Assembly (NCBI GenBank): GCA_013365325.1
Contig: JABVXV010000127.1
Coordinates: 97,543 to 161,542, forward strand
Length of the DNA: 64,000 bases
Direction of reading: 5' to 3'
Source of the DNA: Dipetalonema caudispina
Taxonomy: Eukaryota; Nematoda; Chromadorea; Rhabditida; Onchocercidae
The translations under genes were made by a program, and so were the position numbers. Positions 40,924 through 54,153 of the stretch are shown in pieces. A model generated the notes under the pieces. That model saw only the letters and a program-made list of their open reading frames with translations. It had not been told where the DNA came from and made no database searches. Position 1 is the stretch's first letter, and each line of letters begins with the position of its first letter.

Positions 40924-43900
40924 TTAATTTGAAATAGCTGGAATAACTGGCAGCTCCTTTAACTTTCGGTTCACCTGAAATAAATATTCTAATTCAGCTC
41001 GAAATTGAACGAAAATTTCCAAAATGAGGCTTTATTAGTTTTATTCTTCTACTTTCGAAATAGTTTTGAAAGTATAAGAATATAAATAAATATCACGTAA
41101 GAAATAGCATCCTTTACCTCTTGCAACTTCTGTATTTGTTTGATGAAATATTCTCCAATTCGGCGAGCAACTTTCGTATCCGCAATAATGATCATATCCT
41201 GAAGTATGAAAAGGTTGAACAAGAACAATGCTCGGACGAACAGGACTTGTGGTTTATTTCAAAACCCGACTAAATAATTTTGAAAATATAAGGATATAAA
41301 TAAATAAGACTGGACCTTGTCAACATAGAAATCAAGATCTGTTGTTGAATCATCAATTTCACATCGGTCCATACATTCTTTACCCAACTCATTGACGATC
41401 ATTTTGAAACTCAACAATTTCCCAACAAATGAGTCATAATCCGCATCTGCAATTAACTGAGAACTCTAGGTAGCTTCGATTTACTTCGGTTTCTAAATTA
41501 ATCAAGTTCTTATACTTATTCGCAGATATTTTTCCGGACTGCTACTGTTAATGCAAACATATAAAATGATTAACAAATGCATCCATCCAAACTCGACTAA
41601 CACAAGGTGTAATGTTCTAGATCTTTTATAATTCCCGATGTTCACTCATACTTTCCTTATCATTTGCCACACATCAAATCATGCTTACATCGATATAATA
41701 TGAAGAAAAATGAACCACATGGAGAAAAAATTATAGAAACTTACCGCTAACATCCATAAAACTGGCAAGCTTTCTCGTTGGCAAAGTTGTATATAATTTT
41801 AAATAGCCACGCAGAATTGGTAACATAATCTGTGATTCAATTTCTTCTAGAAAAGCATTGCACTGGCGGAGCAATGGTTCCTGAAAATATAAAAGAATGC
41901 CAAAAACACCACAAAACATTTTTTTGTGCGATGATTTTGTACCTAAACTAATAAAGAGTTAAACATGAACTCCAGTGAAAGAAAACAATTACTGAATTTA
42001 CGAATCGAATCGATCAGTATGAAAATCAACCTTTGCTTGATTTGGACCTTCGTAAACTACCGTGGTTGGAGACAAGAACTTCGGACATCCTTGTTGGAAA
42101 GCAAGGCGGAACTCATCAATGTTACTGAAAAAGAAAAGTACGAGTTTACCACACTTCAAGATATTAATATAGTGTGTACGTTTGATTTATTTGCTACTAT
42201 CAAAATGCACGAAACCAGTTTTCTTCTTAATTATCAATATAACTTTTGTTTCAAGAAAAAAGGAAATTACAACATAGGCTAAATGGCTTCTAATACTAAT
42301 AAAAAACATCTTAACTAAACGACCTCAAAAATAGATATGAACTATAAATTTTAGCTCTGGAATTCTAATTCTTATTTAACTGACCCATTACTCATATGGT
42401 TCATACGTTCACCGGTTCTTTCATACAACTGTGACTGGATGGAATCATCGATGCGTTGAGGTTGTAGCGTCAAACAAATAGCCAATAGATGGTACAACTG
42501 CTCATTCGTTTTTCCAATCTATAAAACTCTAAATAATAAAAACCATAAACTTATGACCAAAAAAAAAAGTTCCAGAAAATTTTTGCAAAATTCAGGAAAT
42601 CTTAGAAAAAAAGAACCAACGTAAACAGAACAAGTGCGAGTCAGTGCTACTTCTACAGTGTTCTTGCTTTTATCGAGTTAAAAAATTACGTGGAAAGAAG
42701 TAAATATAACAGGTAGATGAATCGAGTAAAGCAGACGCACAACCTAGTAAGTTGCGGTCATCATTACTTTCACAAATGCTAACTACTTACTACATCATAT
42801 TGAAAGTTCTTCTTCTGCTGCTGATTTTGTTGTTGAATACTTTTAGTTCGTTGTATGTAAAGCAAGCAGTTTACGAATATTTTTGTAGCTTCGCCATAAT
42901 TTCGCATCATCATATGGGAGAAGCCAACGAAGTAGTGAAATGTAACCAGACATGAAGGGACGGTGTTGTATAGACCCTGAAAAAAAAAAAAAAAATTAAA
43001 TCAGATCTAGCTAAATCACTAAAATGAAATCGACAGCTGGAGATGAAAATGAATGTAATACGGGAAATCGAGGGCAATTTTGAATTCGTCCTAGCCACAC
43101 GAGTACAACTTATTCCACTTTACCTCTAAGTGTTCGGCTTATTGTTTTGGGTACAACAACTAGAAATCATGTGAAACCGATATCGGAACATATATCACAG
43201 CATATCGAAATTTGAAATGAAGCTTGACATTTTCCTCATTCTTTATCAAACGGTAGAGAAAGGAATGATGGGATAATTAACGCAGAACAAGATTTTCATC
43301 CCGTGGAAGTTTGAATACCTCTCAAACTTCTTCACTCTCAGTTAAGAGTGCGAATGAAACTGGTGAAGTCACAGATCAAGTTTCACAACATATTTCAACT
43401 AAGATACAATTAAATCATCAGATAAAAAAAACGAAATAATTGGGAGATATTTCCTTTGGTTATACCTTTGGGTCAAGTTCGAGATTTTCAACAGTTTTTA
43501 AGGCTTGATGATAATCCCCGAGCAGCACGTGTGTACGAAGCAACCCAATTAAGGAGAAATAACCAAGTTTAAAATATAAAGCAGAACGGCCAAAATCATC
43601 TGCGACATCGTCCGGGTTTCCTGAACAATTTCCGTAATGGTGAATTAAATTTCTTCCGATGTCACTAAATACATGAGATTTCAAGTTTTAGTAAACTCAG
43701 CAATACGATCTGTTCGAATTACATGTTCATTGCAGTTGTTCAATAAAAAAAAACTCATTATTTTGAAATCTACATCATATCATGTCAAAATTTAAAGCAT
43801 TTTATCATCTCCATCAAACAGTAGTATCAAGAACAGAAAATTTTGTACCACAAGTAACAATCAGAATAAAATTACTTACTTCCTTCTCGTATAGCTAGCA

Positions 43901-45928
43901 ACTGCTCGTCGATCTGCGATTTTGCCAACAAAGAGTACAGAATATTTAACACAGGATAAATATTCCAGGCCTGCAATATGATCGATAAGTTGAACAATAT
44001 AATAAGTTCCATCAATTATCAGGTTGAATATAAAAACACATACACTCTGGTTCTGCTCAATCGATAAAAGATCCTCATATTCTTCCGGACTTCTTTTTCC
44101 AGGATTCGCTTTGTATAGACAGAAGGCTTGAAACTAAAAATTAGAAGCTTGTCGTTATATTTGTGAGGTGACAGGCCTATTGAAGCAATTATGTCTTGAA
44201 TTATAATCTTTCAATTTTGATCTATGTCAAATGACAAGCGTTTGTCGGTCAATGTGAAAAGGTGTCAGGTATTTACTGGATATTTAAAATAAGCAACCAT
44301 AAGCAAACAAAGAGGAAATTAACAAGCGATTGAGCAAGATGAAGAAGTAATTATTACCTGGTAAACAAATTCGTCGATAATGTCCCAAAGCCAAACGTTT
44401 GGTAACTGAAGTGACAACGGCTGTTTCTCGGGTGTCAGTACTTCACAAAATAGTTCCTGCAATGAAAAGTATTCTCCTTGATTAAAAATAGAATTTTTTT
44501 TTTGAGTCTTGTACGTATACGATACTTTCTGCAATTAACCTGGTAATTTTGATATGAATCAAAACGATGAGCCAAAGATGGACCGCGTTGCATTCGAGTA
44601 TACACGTGGCGAAAGTACAGCTCCTTATACAGAATAATGAAGATTCGACTGTCTGGAAAAACAACAATTTTGCTTTTAAAACTCAAAAACAGAAAGATCA
44701 GGGATTTCCCACTTTTTTAAAAAAAAATGATTGAGGGATTTTGTCAGAGAATGAAAATCATTAAGCGCAAGCATTCTAGATCCAATTTGCAACTATTTGC
44801 ATCACCTACCGGATTTCCGAGTTTCTTATTTGAAATATTAAGACCTGTGACCATTTAAGTTTTCTTGAAGTCTTGAAGGTAACCACATTGCAGTTGCAAA
44901 AATGAACATTTTACAGTAAATTTTGAAAAATCCTTGCTCCCTAAAAGATTACCTAAAGTATCTTCCATTCTCAAAAAGAGAGCAATAACAAACCCGAGCC
45001 AACAATATTTTCTACCGCTTCCTCGTTTGGCCAGAGACGTTGTTGGAAATAACGCTCAGTAAGGTCCGGGAAGCCATGTTCGTAGAGATTATGTATTTCG
45101 ACAACATTTTCTTCATCAATCATTCGCTTGAAATAAATTAAATATTGTGCGACATCATCTGGTACCACTTCATCATTCAGAGTATCTAAAAAGATCATAT
45201 AATACTAATAGAATAATTATAATATTCGGAATCTCAATTTATCGATTAATGTGATGTAGTCCATATATAGGTGCTTTCTCGATTGCATTCTTAATACAGG
45301 TCTCTAAATGAGTTAGCCATCAAATGATTCCAAATATGGGAACAGACTATTGAAGATTCAAATCATTTCGTGTTAATTAGTCAACATATGATTGTGTCTT
45401 CTAGGATTGTCTGGAATTTCCCGGATTACTTCCAGTTTTACATACCTCCCAGCTAAACACCCAAACTGTTCTAAGATAATATGCTCAAATCAAAATTCAG
45501 ATGGAAAAAATAACCTCCACCGTTTAAAGGAAACTAGATTTCAAATTCAACATGTGAATTGATCGTAAAGTTATTGGGTAGATATCATTCCTCCTCACTT
45601 GCTGTTTTCTGAAGCCATTTCAGTCTAAAGATGGATCCACATGTACGCTTTTTGAGCCTGTCTTTTTATAATGTAAAAATTTCATACACTTCGTATCTAC
45701 TTGAAAAGTTTAATCAATTATCTCAATTATAAAAAGGCTCTATTCTGTTTACTTATTTCCTTCCCATCCTTCCATCACTCCAGCGTAGCTCTATGAACTC
45801 TCCTGTAACCACATTAACAAACTCCTATTAGTCATAATGAACAAACCTCGTCGCACATGTTCTCTTTCATAGGCAAGATCGCGTTCCGGATCGCCTGTAT
45901 GTCCACCATCGAATGAAACTCGTACCAT
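40924..45928 (-). CDS. eif-3.L: Translation initiation factor eIF3 subunit L
   Basis: PCI-domain subunit of the eIF3 complex, which recruits the 40S ribosome to mRNA in the cytoplasm. Exons: 45928-45847, 45185-44994, 44652-44540, 44456-44358, 44133-44044, 43970-43880, 43620-43466, 42976-42791, 42518-42385, 42124-42031, 41880-41745, 41446-41316, 41198-41118, 40974-40924; all phases close at 544 residues (human eIF3L has 564). Family marks in order: [124 protein letters not shown], and [18 protein letters not shown]. The ATG directly follows a TTTTAG acceptor, so the mRNA may receive a spliced leader. The exon ending at 42385 uses a GTCAGT donor, chosen because it alone keeps frame and family spacing. 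Confidence 0.95.
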
Positions 45929-47506
45929 CTAAAATGGTAATATTTCAATCGCTCTATTTCCTCACAAAACACGTGAGAGGTTAGAACAAAATACGATATA
46001 AGTAAACTCGGAAAACAAAATCTAACTATTCCATGCTATCCAACCAAGAAGAGTAGCGTACTGAATTTAATACGTTGTAAAACTCACATCACATTTTAAA
46101 ACGTCATGGCTCCCATGGACCACTTCAAATAAATTGCAAAAATAAACTTCAGAGAAAAGACCGTTCAAAAAATACTTCACAATTTTTTTGAGAAAAACCC
46201 TTTTATTATAGAAGATAGCTGTTAGAACAAAAATGTAGCTGCTTTCTATTGACCAAAAGAGCTTCCTCAACGCTTGTCATTATGATAAATGAAAATATGG
46301 AATATCCACAGGACTGCTCAGTCGACCAAAAATAAATGGTAGTACGTCAAAAATTGATATACAATGAACGAATGCAGAAAGAAAATATTAAAGATGCTGA
46401 ATCACATCCATAAATGAAACAACAATTTTCATTAAAAAATTGTTAATACCAAATAACTTAACACACCACAGAAAAAATACGATTATCCATAAAATTTTCA
46501 ACTTAAAGATGCAGAACAATTGTTAAGTATCATTATCTGATAGGTGGTAAAATTCTAGTCCACCATGTCTTATTCTCATCCTCTGATAGAATAAAATGTA
46601 ATCCTATTTTATAATATCAAAACAATACTCAATACGTATCTCTATGAAATTCCACTTGATTTTTGTAGGAAATAAAATATATTATTCCCAAATAATTAAA
46701 TGACCAACAAAAATTTTAAATTTCAGCATATTAATAACGCTACAGGAAAGAACAAACGATACCATCAACTGCAGTTCATCAATACCTTATATGAAATCAA
46801 ACAGATAAAAATTATATGAAATCAGTTATTAGTTTCGATACAGTACAACAACAACAACAACATTAATCACTATCAGATACCATGCAAAGATTGCACTCTC
46901 ATTTATATCGCGTGTACTATTTACCAATGCTAGTAGGAAATGAGGGAATGAATTACAAAATTACAAATTTTTGTGAAATGAAGGCAGTTCACTTTCAAGA
47001 CAACTGGAGAAGAAACTGTCTGTTGCTAAGAATCAAGAAGTAGCGCATTCTGATTATGTTCCTTTCAAATCACAGTAGTTTCAGCTGAAAATAACAAGAA
47101 ATCTTCAATCAATTGCAATATTTTTTAAACCTTAAACAATAATTTAAAGTCTACTGGCAACATTCACAGTATCTCGTTAAATGCTTAAGCAACTCTTCTA
47201 AATTCCTTTTTCTTCTTTTTGTTTCACAATACTATTGTGATCGTTATGAAAAACGGCCGTACAAATGAAAAATATAGGAATTATGCAAAACACTTCGAAA
47301 GAAGGACTTGAACTTCTTTTCAAAGAAAAAATTTTTAAAACATTTTAAAATTTCGTTCCAGCAAATTCACAAATATTGAAACAGGAGAGTAAAGCAATAA
47401 ATAATATTTAAAAGTAGACTAGAAAACCGAGCAACGATGGTTACTGCTTCAAACACCAGAACTGAAAGAACTGATAGTCACATACAGACGAAGTAGTATG
47501 TAGGCA
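45929..47506. other. Spacer between RER1 and eif-3.L (same strand)
   Basis: About 1.6 kb of AT-rich DNA. It should contain the rer-1 3' UTR and the outron or promoter of eif-3.L. The gap is far longer than the roughly 100 bases typical of nematode operons, so independent promoters are more likely. No coding exon was found on either strand. Confidence 0.55.
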
Positions 47507-49317
47507 CTAGCCTTGCACAACCACACCGGAATCTTCTTTTCCACGCATTCGTGGTTTTCCCGTAGTAAATGGTATGTAGCGGTATTTTATCATATGCTGA
47601 AATTGAACATTAACATTGAATTTTTGGATTATGTGTAAAAAGAAATGGTCATAAAATCATAATAAAAAACGACGCATTGGACAATCAGTAAAACAGTTAT
47701 CAACATGCGGCAACTATTTAACATTACTAGAAACGAAGAATCTGAATAAGTAACTTGATTCGTTTTGTAAATGATGCAGAAAGTATTTCATTCTCCGAAC
47801 TATTCAACAGTATGTAGAATAAGCCCTTCATTTTCAAAGCAAAACTGTACCATAATTTGTCGTTTCATAGTCAGACAAGTTAAGACGATGAAATACATGA
47901 CGAGTATAGGCCAAAAAACTGGAACATTGAATATCTCAAAAAATGTGCACATAAATGCAATGATTGTTGCTTTAATAGCTGAATACCTGAAAAATGATCC
48001 TACTTTTCTGGAAATGGGCAACTTTCTAAAAATGAGGCAGTAATTCTTTCCTGATAATAAGTTTACTGAAAATGGGTATTATTCAAATGTACTTACACTT
48101 GAACTTGAACTCTGCACTTGAACCTTAATGCCTAGTCTTCATTTATGATACAGCAACCACTTAGAAATTAATGTGATGAGCTCTCTATTATGGAGATATG
48201 TATGAAAAAAACTAAATCACTCATAACTTACCAAAATTTAAATTCCGGCAAACGTCTCATAAACGGACGGAATTCCTCACTTCCTTTAGATGGCAAAGTC
48301 GGTCCATCTTCATCTAAAATAACTTCTTTAAAAACATATCCTAGACTATTTCCAATTTTCCGGCAGCGATTATACTGTGTGATTTTAAAACTATGGATGT
48401 TTGGAAAATATTCCATAGTCGAGGAACATATACAAATACCATCCATAAAAAATTTGAAGGGAGGTTCAAACTATTATGCTTCAACAAACATCAACTGATA
48501 CATGATACCTAGTACTCAAACACAGCTTTTAGAAATGAAAAGAAAAAGTCCTCTCACCTTCGCTTTCAAAATCAAGTGCTGGATCAATTTTCGGTGTCAG
48601 GAATGCAAGGAACAAATTCAAATAATAAATTCCGAGAGCATAAGTAATAATGTAAAAACCCTGAAAGAAGTAAAATGCCAAAGTACAGAAGGAAATGTAA
48701 GAATCATCAGCACTTGACCAGAACTTCTGATCATTTACTGCAGTATAAACGCCGCTGCCAAACAATTCAAATTAGACCATCTGCTGGCAAGACCATATAA
48801 TTCTACTCACAAACTGATTCAGCTATCTTCGGCCAGAACGTAAAACTCTAAACAAAAATGTTATACTTGCAGTTCGATGATTCGCCAAAGAAAGAGAATG
48901 ATGAAAGCGATCGCGATCCCCCACCGAATCGAACTATACGGTGTTAATTTATCCAAGTAATACTGATATTTCTGGAAAATATTGAATGATTCTATAAATT
49001 TGATAACTTTTGATCACTTCAAAGTAATTCTGAGTTGCACCTTGATCATTTCAAAGTAACTCTGAGTTGGATATACAATTATTATGTAACCCACAAGAAA
49101 CTATTTTCAGAGGTTGGAACACATAAGTCGGATGAAATAGCATGAAATGAAAAGAAAGCTCTAAAATAATGGTGCTAGAAAAACGCTTCAAGCAAATTTG
49201 AATCTGATAATAAAAGTAAAGAAAGGAAGACAAAGAAAAACGAACCACAGTTAAACTTGAGAAAAAACGTGACACAATACTTGGCCGATCACGGAGGTTA
49301 TTAGAATCCTCCTCCAT
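47507..49317 (-). CDS. rer-1: RER1, Golgi-to-ER retrieval receptor
   Basis: Multispanning membrane protein of the early Golgi that returns ER membrane proteins and unassembled subunits to the ER in COPI vesicles. Six exons: 49317-49249, 48971-48867, 48660-48558, 48313-48232, 47986-47851, 47596-47507; 194 residues, close to the human 196. Diagnostic stretches are YYLDKLTPYSSIRWG, YIITYALGIYYLNLFLAFL (membrane pair 1), LPSKGSEEFRPFMRRLPEFK (cytosolic loop), FNVPVFWPILVMYFIVL (membrane pair 2), TMKRQIM, and the tail HMIKYRYIPFTTGKPRMRGK. The ATG at 49317 is the first in frame and gives the family N-terminal length. It lies upstream of eif-3.L on the same strand. Confidence 0.97.
49011..49072. 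repeat. Two-copy tandem repeat in rer-1 intron 1
   Basis: A unit of about 32 bases (beginning TGATCAYTTCAAAGTAAYTC) occurs at 49011 and again at 49043 with few changes. It is intronic and not linked to any known element. Confidence 0.85.
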
Positions 49318-50308
49318 TAAATCAGCAAATCTGGATGTGTTCCCTGAAGTATGAGCATATAATTATCCATCCATATGTTTTCAACGCTGACGTATTACGA
49401 CGTAGAATAAAAGCAGAACATCAGACGTTCACACTTCCTTGAACGAAGATTTCTGCTCTTTTTCCCTTTTTCTCCTTTAGCTTATATCTTCTTCGCCTCA
49501 ATCCTGTTTTTCCAAAAAGATCCAAAAACTTTTAGAAAATAAAACGGGCTAAGTTACATGACAATGTAGCTAAATGTAAGCTTTATCTTTCATGGAAAAG
49601 CTGCGAATCTTTTTTGAGTTTGATCTGAAAAATTGCCAATTAGCCAGTTAGAGAGAAATCCCAGAATTCACCCGTCCTTTCTTATTTTTCGTGTAGATCA
49701 ATTTATTGACGTTTGACCACAACAGTTGTATCAGAAGTCCGTGCATTTGAGGCAAAGATGACGTGTCATTGGAATATAAATTAGATTTTAAAATCACTTA
49801 ATCACGACTTGATGCGATTAACTCTCAATAATGGAACAGAAGAATGAAATGAAAAAACCAAATAATCGTTATTTCCATCGTCAGAATCTGAAATCTTGCG
49901 TGACCCCTGAAACATTCCGGAATTTTTAGGTGCAGTTCGGTTTTCGCATTTCGATCCTCGGCCCGACGGATGTATTTTTCAGTTAACTGAAAATTAACTT
50001 TTGCTTGTTTTACCGCCAATTTGAGAAGTTATTTGCCGTTTCAGATGCCCAAACTTCCTTTATCTTAAATCTTCCCATTCTATCAGTACTAAAATCTACC
50101 GTATCTGAATCCAACTACTCAATATTTCCTGATTTTGCAGGAGGGGAATTCATATGCAATATTATTACTATTTTTTTATTTGTAGAGAAAAAGTCCCCTG
50201 TTCACCTAATATGTATAGGAGAAGGGACTGTTTTTTTTTTTCCAGATGTTTGGGCAATAAATGAGTTAAATTCATAATTTTATTTAAAAATTTTATTTTC
50301 AAGAACCA
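49318..50308. other. Divergent region between rer-1 and the TBL2-like gene
   Basis: About 1 kb that must hold the promoters of both outward-pointing genes. Short open frames on both strands lack splice borders. No regulatory motif was recognised with confidence. Confidence 0.5.
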
Positions 50309-53300
50309 ATGGTCAACATGATATGGACAGAAAATGATTTTGAGCCAGCATACATTGGATACTTCTTCATTTTGTTTTCTGGACTGACTGCTTTTATTAT
50401 TGCTCTATTTGTTTGGATGAGATGGGATACCGACAAAAAGAACCGGAAAAGAAGACAAGGTTATTCATTTTATTTAAAAATTCTGGTCATGAATTAATAT
50501 CCTAATTATCATTCATACTATTAATGATTGATTAGAAAATTAAAAGTATCGATAAAAAATTGAGAAAGATATTTTTTAATATTTCTCTTTTCGTTACTAA
50601 TTAAATTTCCTACTATACTGGTCATTACATTTATTATTCTTTTAAGTAGTTTAATATACAGTTTAACTGTTTTATATTTCACTATTTCTGCATCTTGTAC
50701 GATCAACAAGATAATTATCGTAGATTTCCTGTATCGGTAAAATTAGATATATTCCCAGATCAGGCGATACCTTTTTTGTAGAGATTGCTTGCTACCTGTT
50801 TGAATTGGTTTTGGAATTTTAAAACTGAATTATTATGTACCCAATGATTACGCAGATGCATCCATTCCTAAGTCGTTCTCGATAAAATTAAGAAAAATGA
50901 TTTTTTTTGTTTTTCATTCTTCAGAAAAAATAATTTTCAGACTCGACAGACTCAGAGCAAAATATAGAAGATGAAAATTCTAAAGCAGGAAATAAATCCA
51001 ATTCTTTCTTGAAAGATGCAAAGAAACAAGGAAAGTGGAAATTTGACAAGGTATACTATATATGGTTTTGATTAGCTTATAACATTAGGAAGAAAGGAAA
51101 AAGTTTGCAAAGGCTGTTGTTATGAAAAAAGCGCAGAAAAATGAGTCAAAATCCGTAAGTTATTGGGTTAAGACCATTGTGCTATCGCAAACTTATTTAT
51201 GGTTAAAAAAATGTTTTCAGATGCGAGCACCACAATTTGAACATCCATGGCTTTTAACAACACTAAAAGGACATGTGAGTGATGTCGTGGATTTGGATTT
51301 TTCTTCAAATGGTAGATATCTTTCATCAATCAGCTCGGATCGCTCACTCTATCTCTGGAATGTTAAGGCAAGCGTTATTTATACAGTGGTTTGATTTCTT
51401 GCTATTTAGTGATGTGTCTGCAAGTAATAATTTTTAAGTAAATAAGTTGATATTTATTTGTAAGGATGATGGACTGGTATATTCCTTGGTTTCTTAGAAT
51501 TTCAAAAAAGAGCGAAAAATTTTTTAATGTAAGTTTGAAATTTATTGAAAGTTCGGTAAAAGTAATAGAAGAATTTATTTTTGGAAACAAATTTCATTTT
51601 CAAACAATTGAAGGAAAGCATTAGTAGTAAGGAAATATAAATTAGTGGCAATAATTTAAAGCATTTATTCCAGAAACTCCTTAACTAATGCTCTACCTAA
51701 GGTATTATTCAGTTCTTGTTGAAATCTTGAACTGAGCATTTTAATTTAGGAATGTTTTTTAGGATTTCGGTGAGCGTGTCCATAAATTATATCGTTGTAG
51801 TGTTGAGTTGGACGATGCAAGTCACGTCGTCTTTGCACCTGATTCAAAATGTGTCCTTGTGAGTCTACAAGTTGCTAACAAGGTTTTTAATTTTAATTTC
51901 CAATTAGCAGCTGACATCTAATACTTTGAATTGTTCACTACACATGGATTTTTCAGTTGGATGTTTACAAAATGACAAAGAAAGAAGGTACGCAGAGTTA
52001 TAAGTTTTCGCGTGCTAAAAGTATTGAATTTCCGGCTGTCCATACTGAAGGGATCAATAACATTGGAATTGCCTGTAATGGTAAGTGCGTAAATATGTTA
52101 TAGTTTCAATTTGAAATATGCAAATAATATGAACAAGTGATGTAAATTATTATGAGCAGTACGAATAAATAGTAATTTATTTATAAGTAATATGAATTGA
52201 TACTTATATAGATATCAAATAATTTCAATTTCAAGTAGGAAATGAGTGTAGGTGATGAAGGTATAATTATTACAACTAAGTGTTGGCATGTTGTATTTTA
52301 GTCTGTGCGGTACTAATATGTCGATGTCTGTGCAGTTTATTTATTGCGTTATTCACTCTTAATTTAGAATGATTATGAATCAGTACCTCCAACTGTTTGA
52401 ATTCTGTACTTTTTATTCAGAATTGGAAAATTTTGTTTCTTGAAAAGCTGACATATTGATCACTCCAAAACCTTTATATCATTTCATGAATATTTGATAG
52501 CAAACTTTTTATAGGAAAATTTGTAATTTCGGCATCATCCGATAATCAGCTCGTGATATATAACATTCATGGAGAGATTCTCAAAAAAATTGAACTAAAA
52601 TTGAACATTTTGTATAACGCATGTATCTCGCCGTGTGGTCGTTTTATTGGAGCAAGTGGTTTTACACCCGATGTCTTTGTTTATGAAGTTCGTTGGTACT
52701 GAATTTGATTTTCTTTTATTCAAAACAGAGTTGTTGGGTTCATAAATTCCATATTTCAAGTTGTTTTCCAGGTATTGTTTGATCGTCAAGGAAACTTCCA
52801 AGATGTGAAGAAAGCTTTCGAACTAAAGGTATTAATTTGATTTTGTATTGTGCGTTATCCTAGATTGCAACTCGTACAATATTTTTATTGTTTATGTCTT
52901 ACAGGCTACTTCAAATATTCGAGTAAGAAAATTATTTTAGATTGGAACTTTTTCCACAATGTACAGGAATGGTAAATAGTATTTTGCATTCAAAATGTTT
53001 CATTCTTAATTAAAAGGGGCAAAAACTACGGACAAAGTGGTCGTTGCGGGAATAAACTAACCCTATTTATTGGACAGTAAGGATATTTTCCAGTAATTGT
53101 AGATCGAATTGTTCTAGAATTGATGTGGAATGCATAAAATCTTCGACGAAATACATTTTTAGGGTCACAGTTCTGGTATTTATTCGTTTGCTTTCGATCA
53201 AGGTTCAACACGATGTGTTACTGCATCTAAAGATGGGACATGGAAAGTCTATAATACTGATGTGCGTTATTCACAAGGCGAAGAAACTAAAATTATTGCC

Positions 53301-53991
53301 AGGTTTGCAAAAAATTTTATGTGATTTTCCTGTACTAATTATCACAGAAATAAATATAATATTTTGCAGTGGTGAATTTGAGGTGTTGAAGAATGCTCGT
53401 CCCGAATCAGTCAAAGTAGCAATGAGTCCATCGGGAAATAGTTTCGCTATATCAGCTAGTCGTCATATACGTTTGTACAGCACTTTGCAGCCTCAAAAAG
53501 AATTTAAAATGAGTATGTTCCTATATATAATGCTTCATTGGAAATACTCCTGTTTCTTTAATGTGTATATCCTTGAAGATATTTTACTCAATGATTTAAA
53601 GACTTAAACAGAATTGGACAATATAGAAGTAATAGAATGATATCGTAGAATCTCTTATATTAAGAATAGAATAGAGTAGTATAATAGAACAAATTACAAC
53701 TTATCATTTTGCACGGCAGGTGTATGTCTGTATTTCCTTAAATCATTCTGTTTAGTTCTGGATGCACACGACAAGCCGATAAGCGGATTGCGGATGAGTT
53801 CATGCGGGAAAATGATAGCAAGTTGCGGTGATCGATACATTAGAATATTTCATAATGTTGCAGAATTTTATAGTGATGTAGTATTGTTGGAAAAAATTAT
53901 ACAAGAAACTCATGAAGATAGCAGAAGGCGACGTCTTGAGGAACAACTACATGAAGCCAAGCAAACACTTAGTCCTTTTTCATTTTCTTAA
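50309..53991 (+). CDS. TBL2-like WD40 protein with N-terminal membrane anchor
   Basis: Homologue of transducin beta-like 2, an ER-anchored WD-repeat protein linked in mammals to PERK signalling. Exons: 50309-50459, 50941-51050, 51089-51154, 51221-51367, 51763-51882, 51957-52080, 52515-52687, 52772-52828, 53163-53302, 53370-53512, 53756-53991; 488 residues, all phases closed. The membrane segment is at about 15-37 (IGYFFILFSGLTAFIIALFV), followed by a basic, charged linker, then WD repeats from about residue 115: LKGHVSDVVDLDFSSNGRY, SDRSLYLWNVKDF, SVELDDASHVVFAPD, FELKGHSSGIYSFAF, SKDGTWKVYNTDV, GEFEVLKNARP, and CGDRYIRIFHN. The C-terminal helix (HEDSRRRRLEEQLHEAKQTL) matches the TBL2 tail. 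The intron after 51367 appears to start with GC, not GT; cutting at the nearby GT would lose two conserved residues. An 18-nt optional exon may lie at 52905-52922. Confidence 0.92.
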
Positions 53992-54153
53992 TTCAAATTT
54001 GAAAAGATAAAGTGAATCCTGGCCCTGTATCGCAATGAGGTAGAACTACAGAAGCTTTTTTATCCCGCATAATGAGTCATAAATTTTATGTTGGTAGGAT
54101 TTTGGAGTTAACCAGGTAACTTTTGTTTCTTCAACCGTAGTTGATGTTTACAG

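Noticed and set aside
45929..47506. rer-1 and eif-3.L as a two-gene operon
   Set aside because: Same strand and order would allow it, and eif-3.L has a TTTTAG acceptor at its ATG, but the 1.6 kb gap is much longer than usual operon spacing.
53125..53607. 160-codon plus-strand open frame
   Set aside because: It only overlaps two real TBL2-like exons (53163-53302 and 53370-53512) in a partly different frame and runs through the intron between them.
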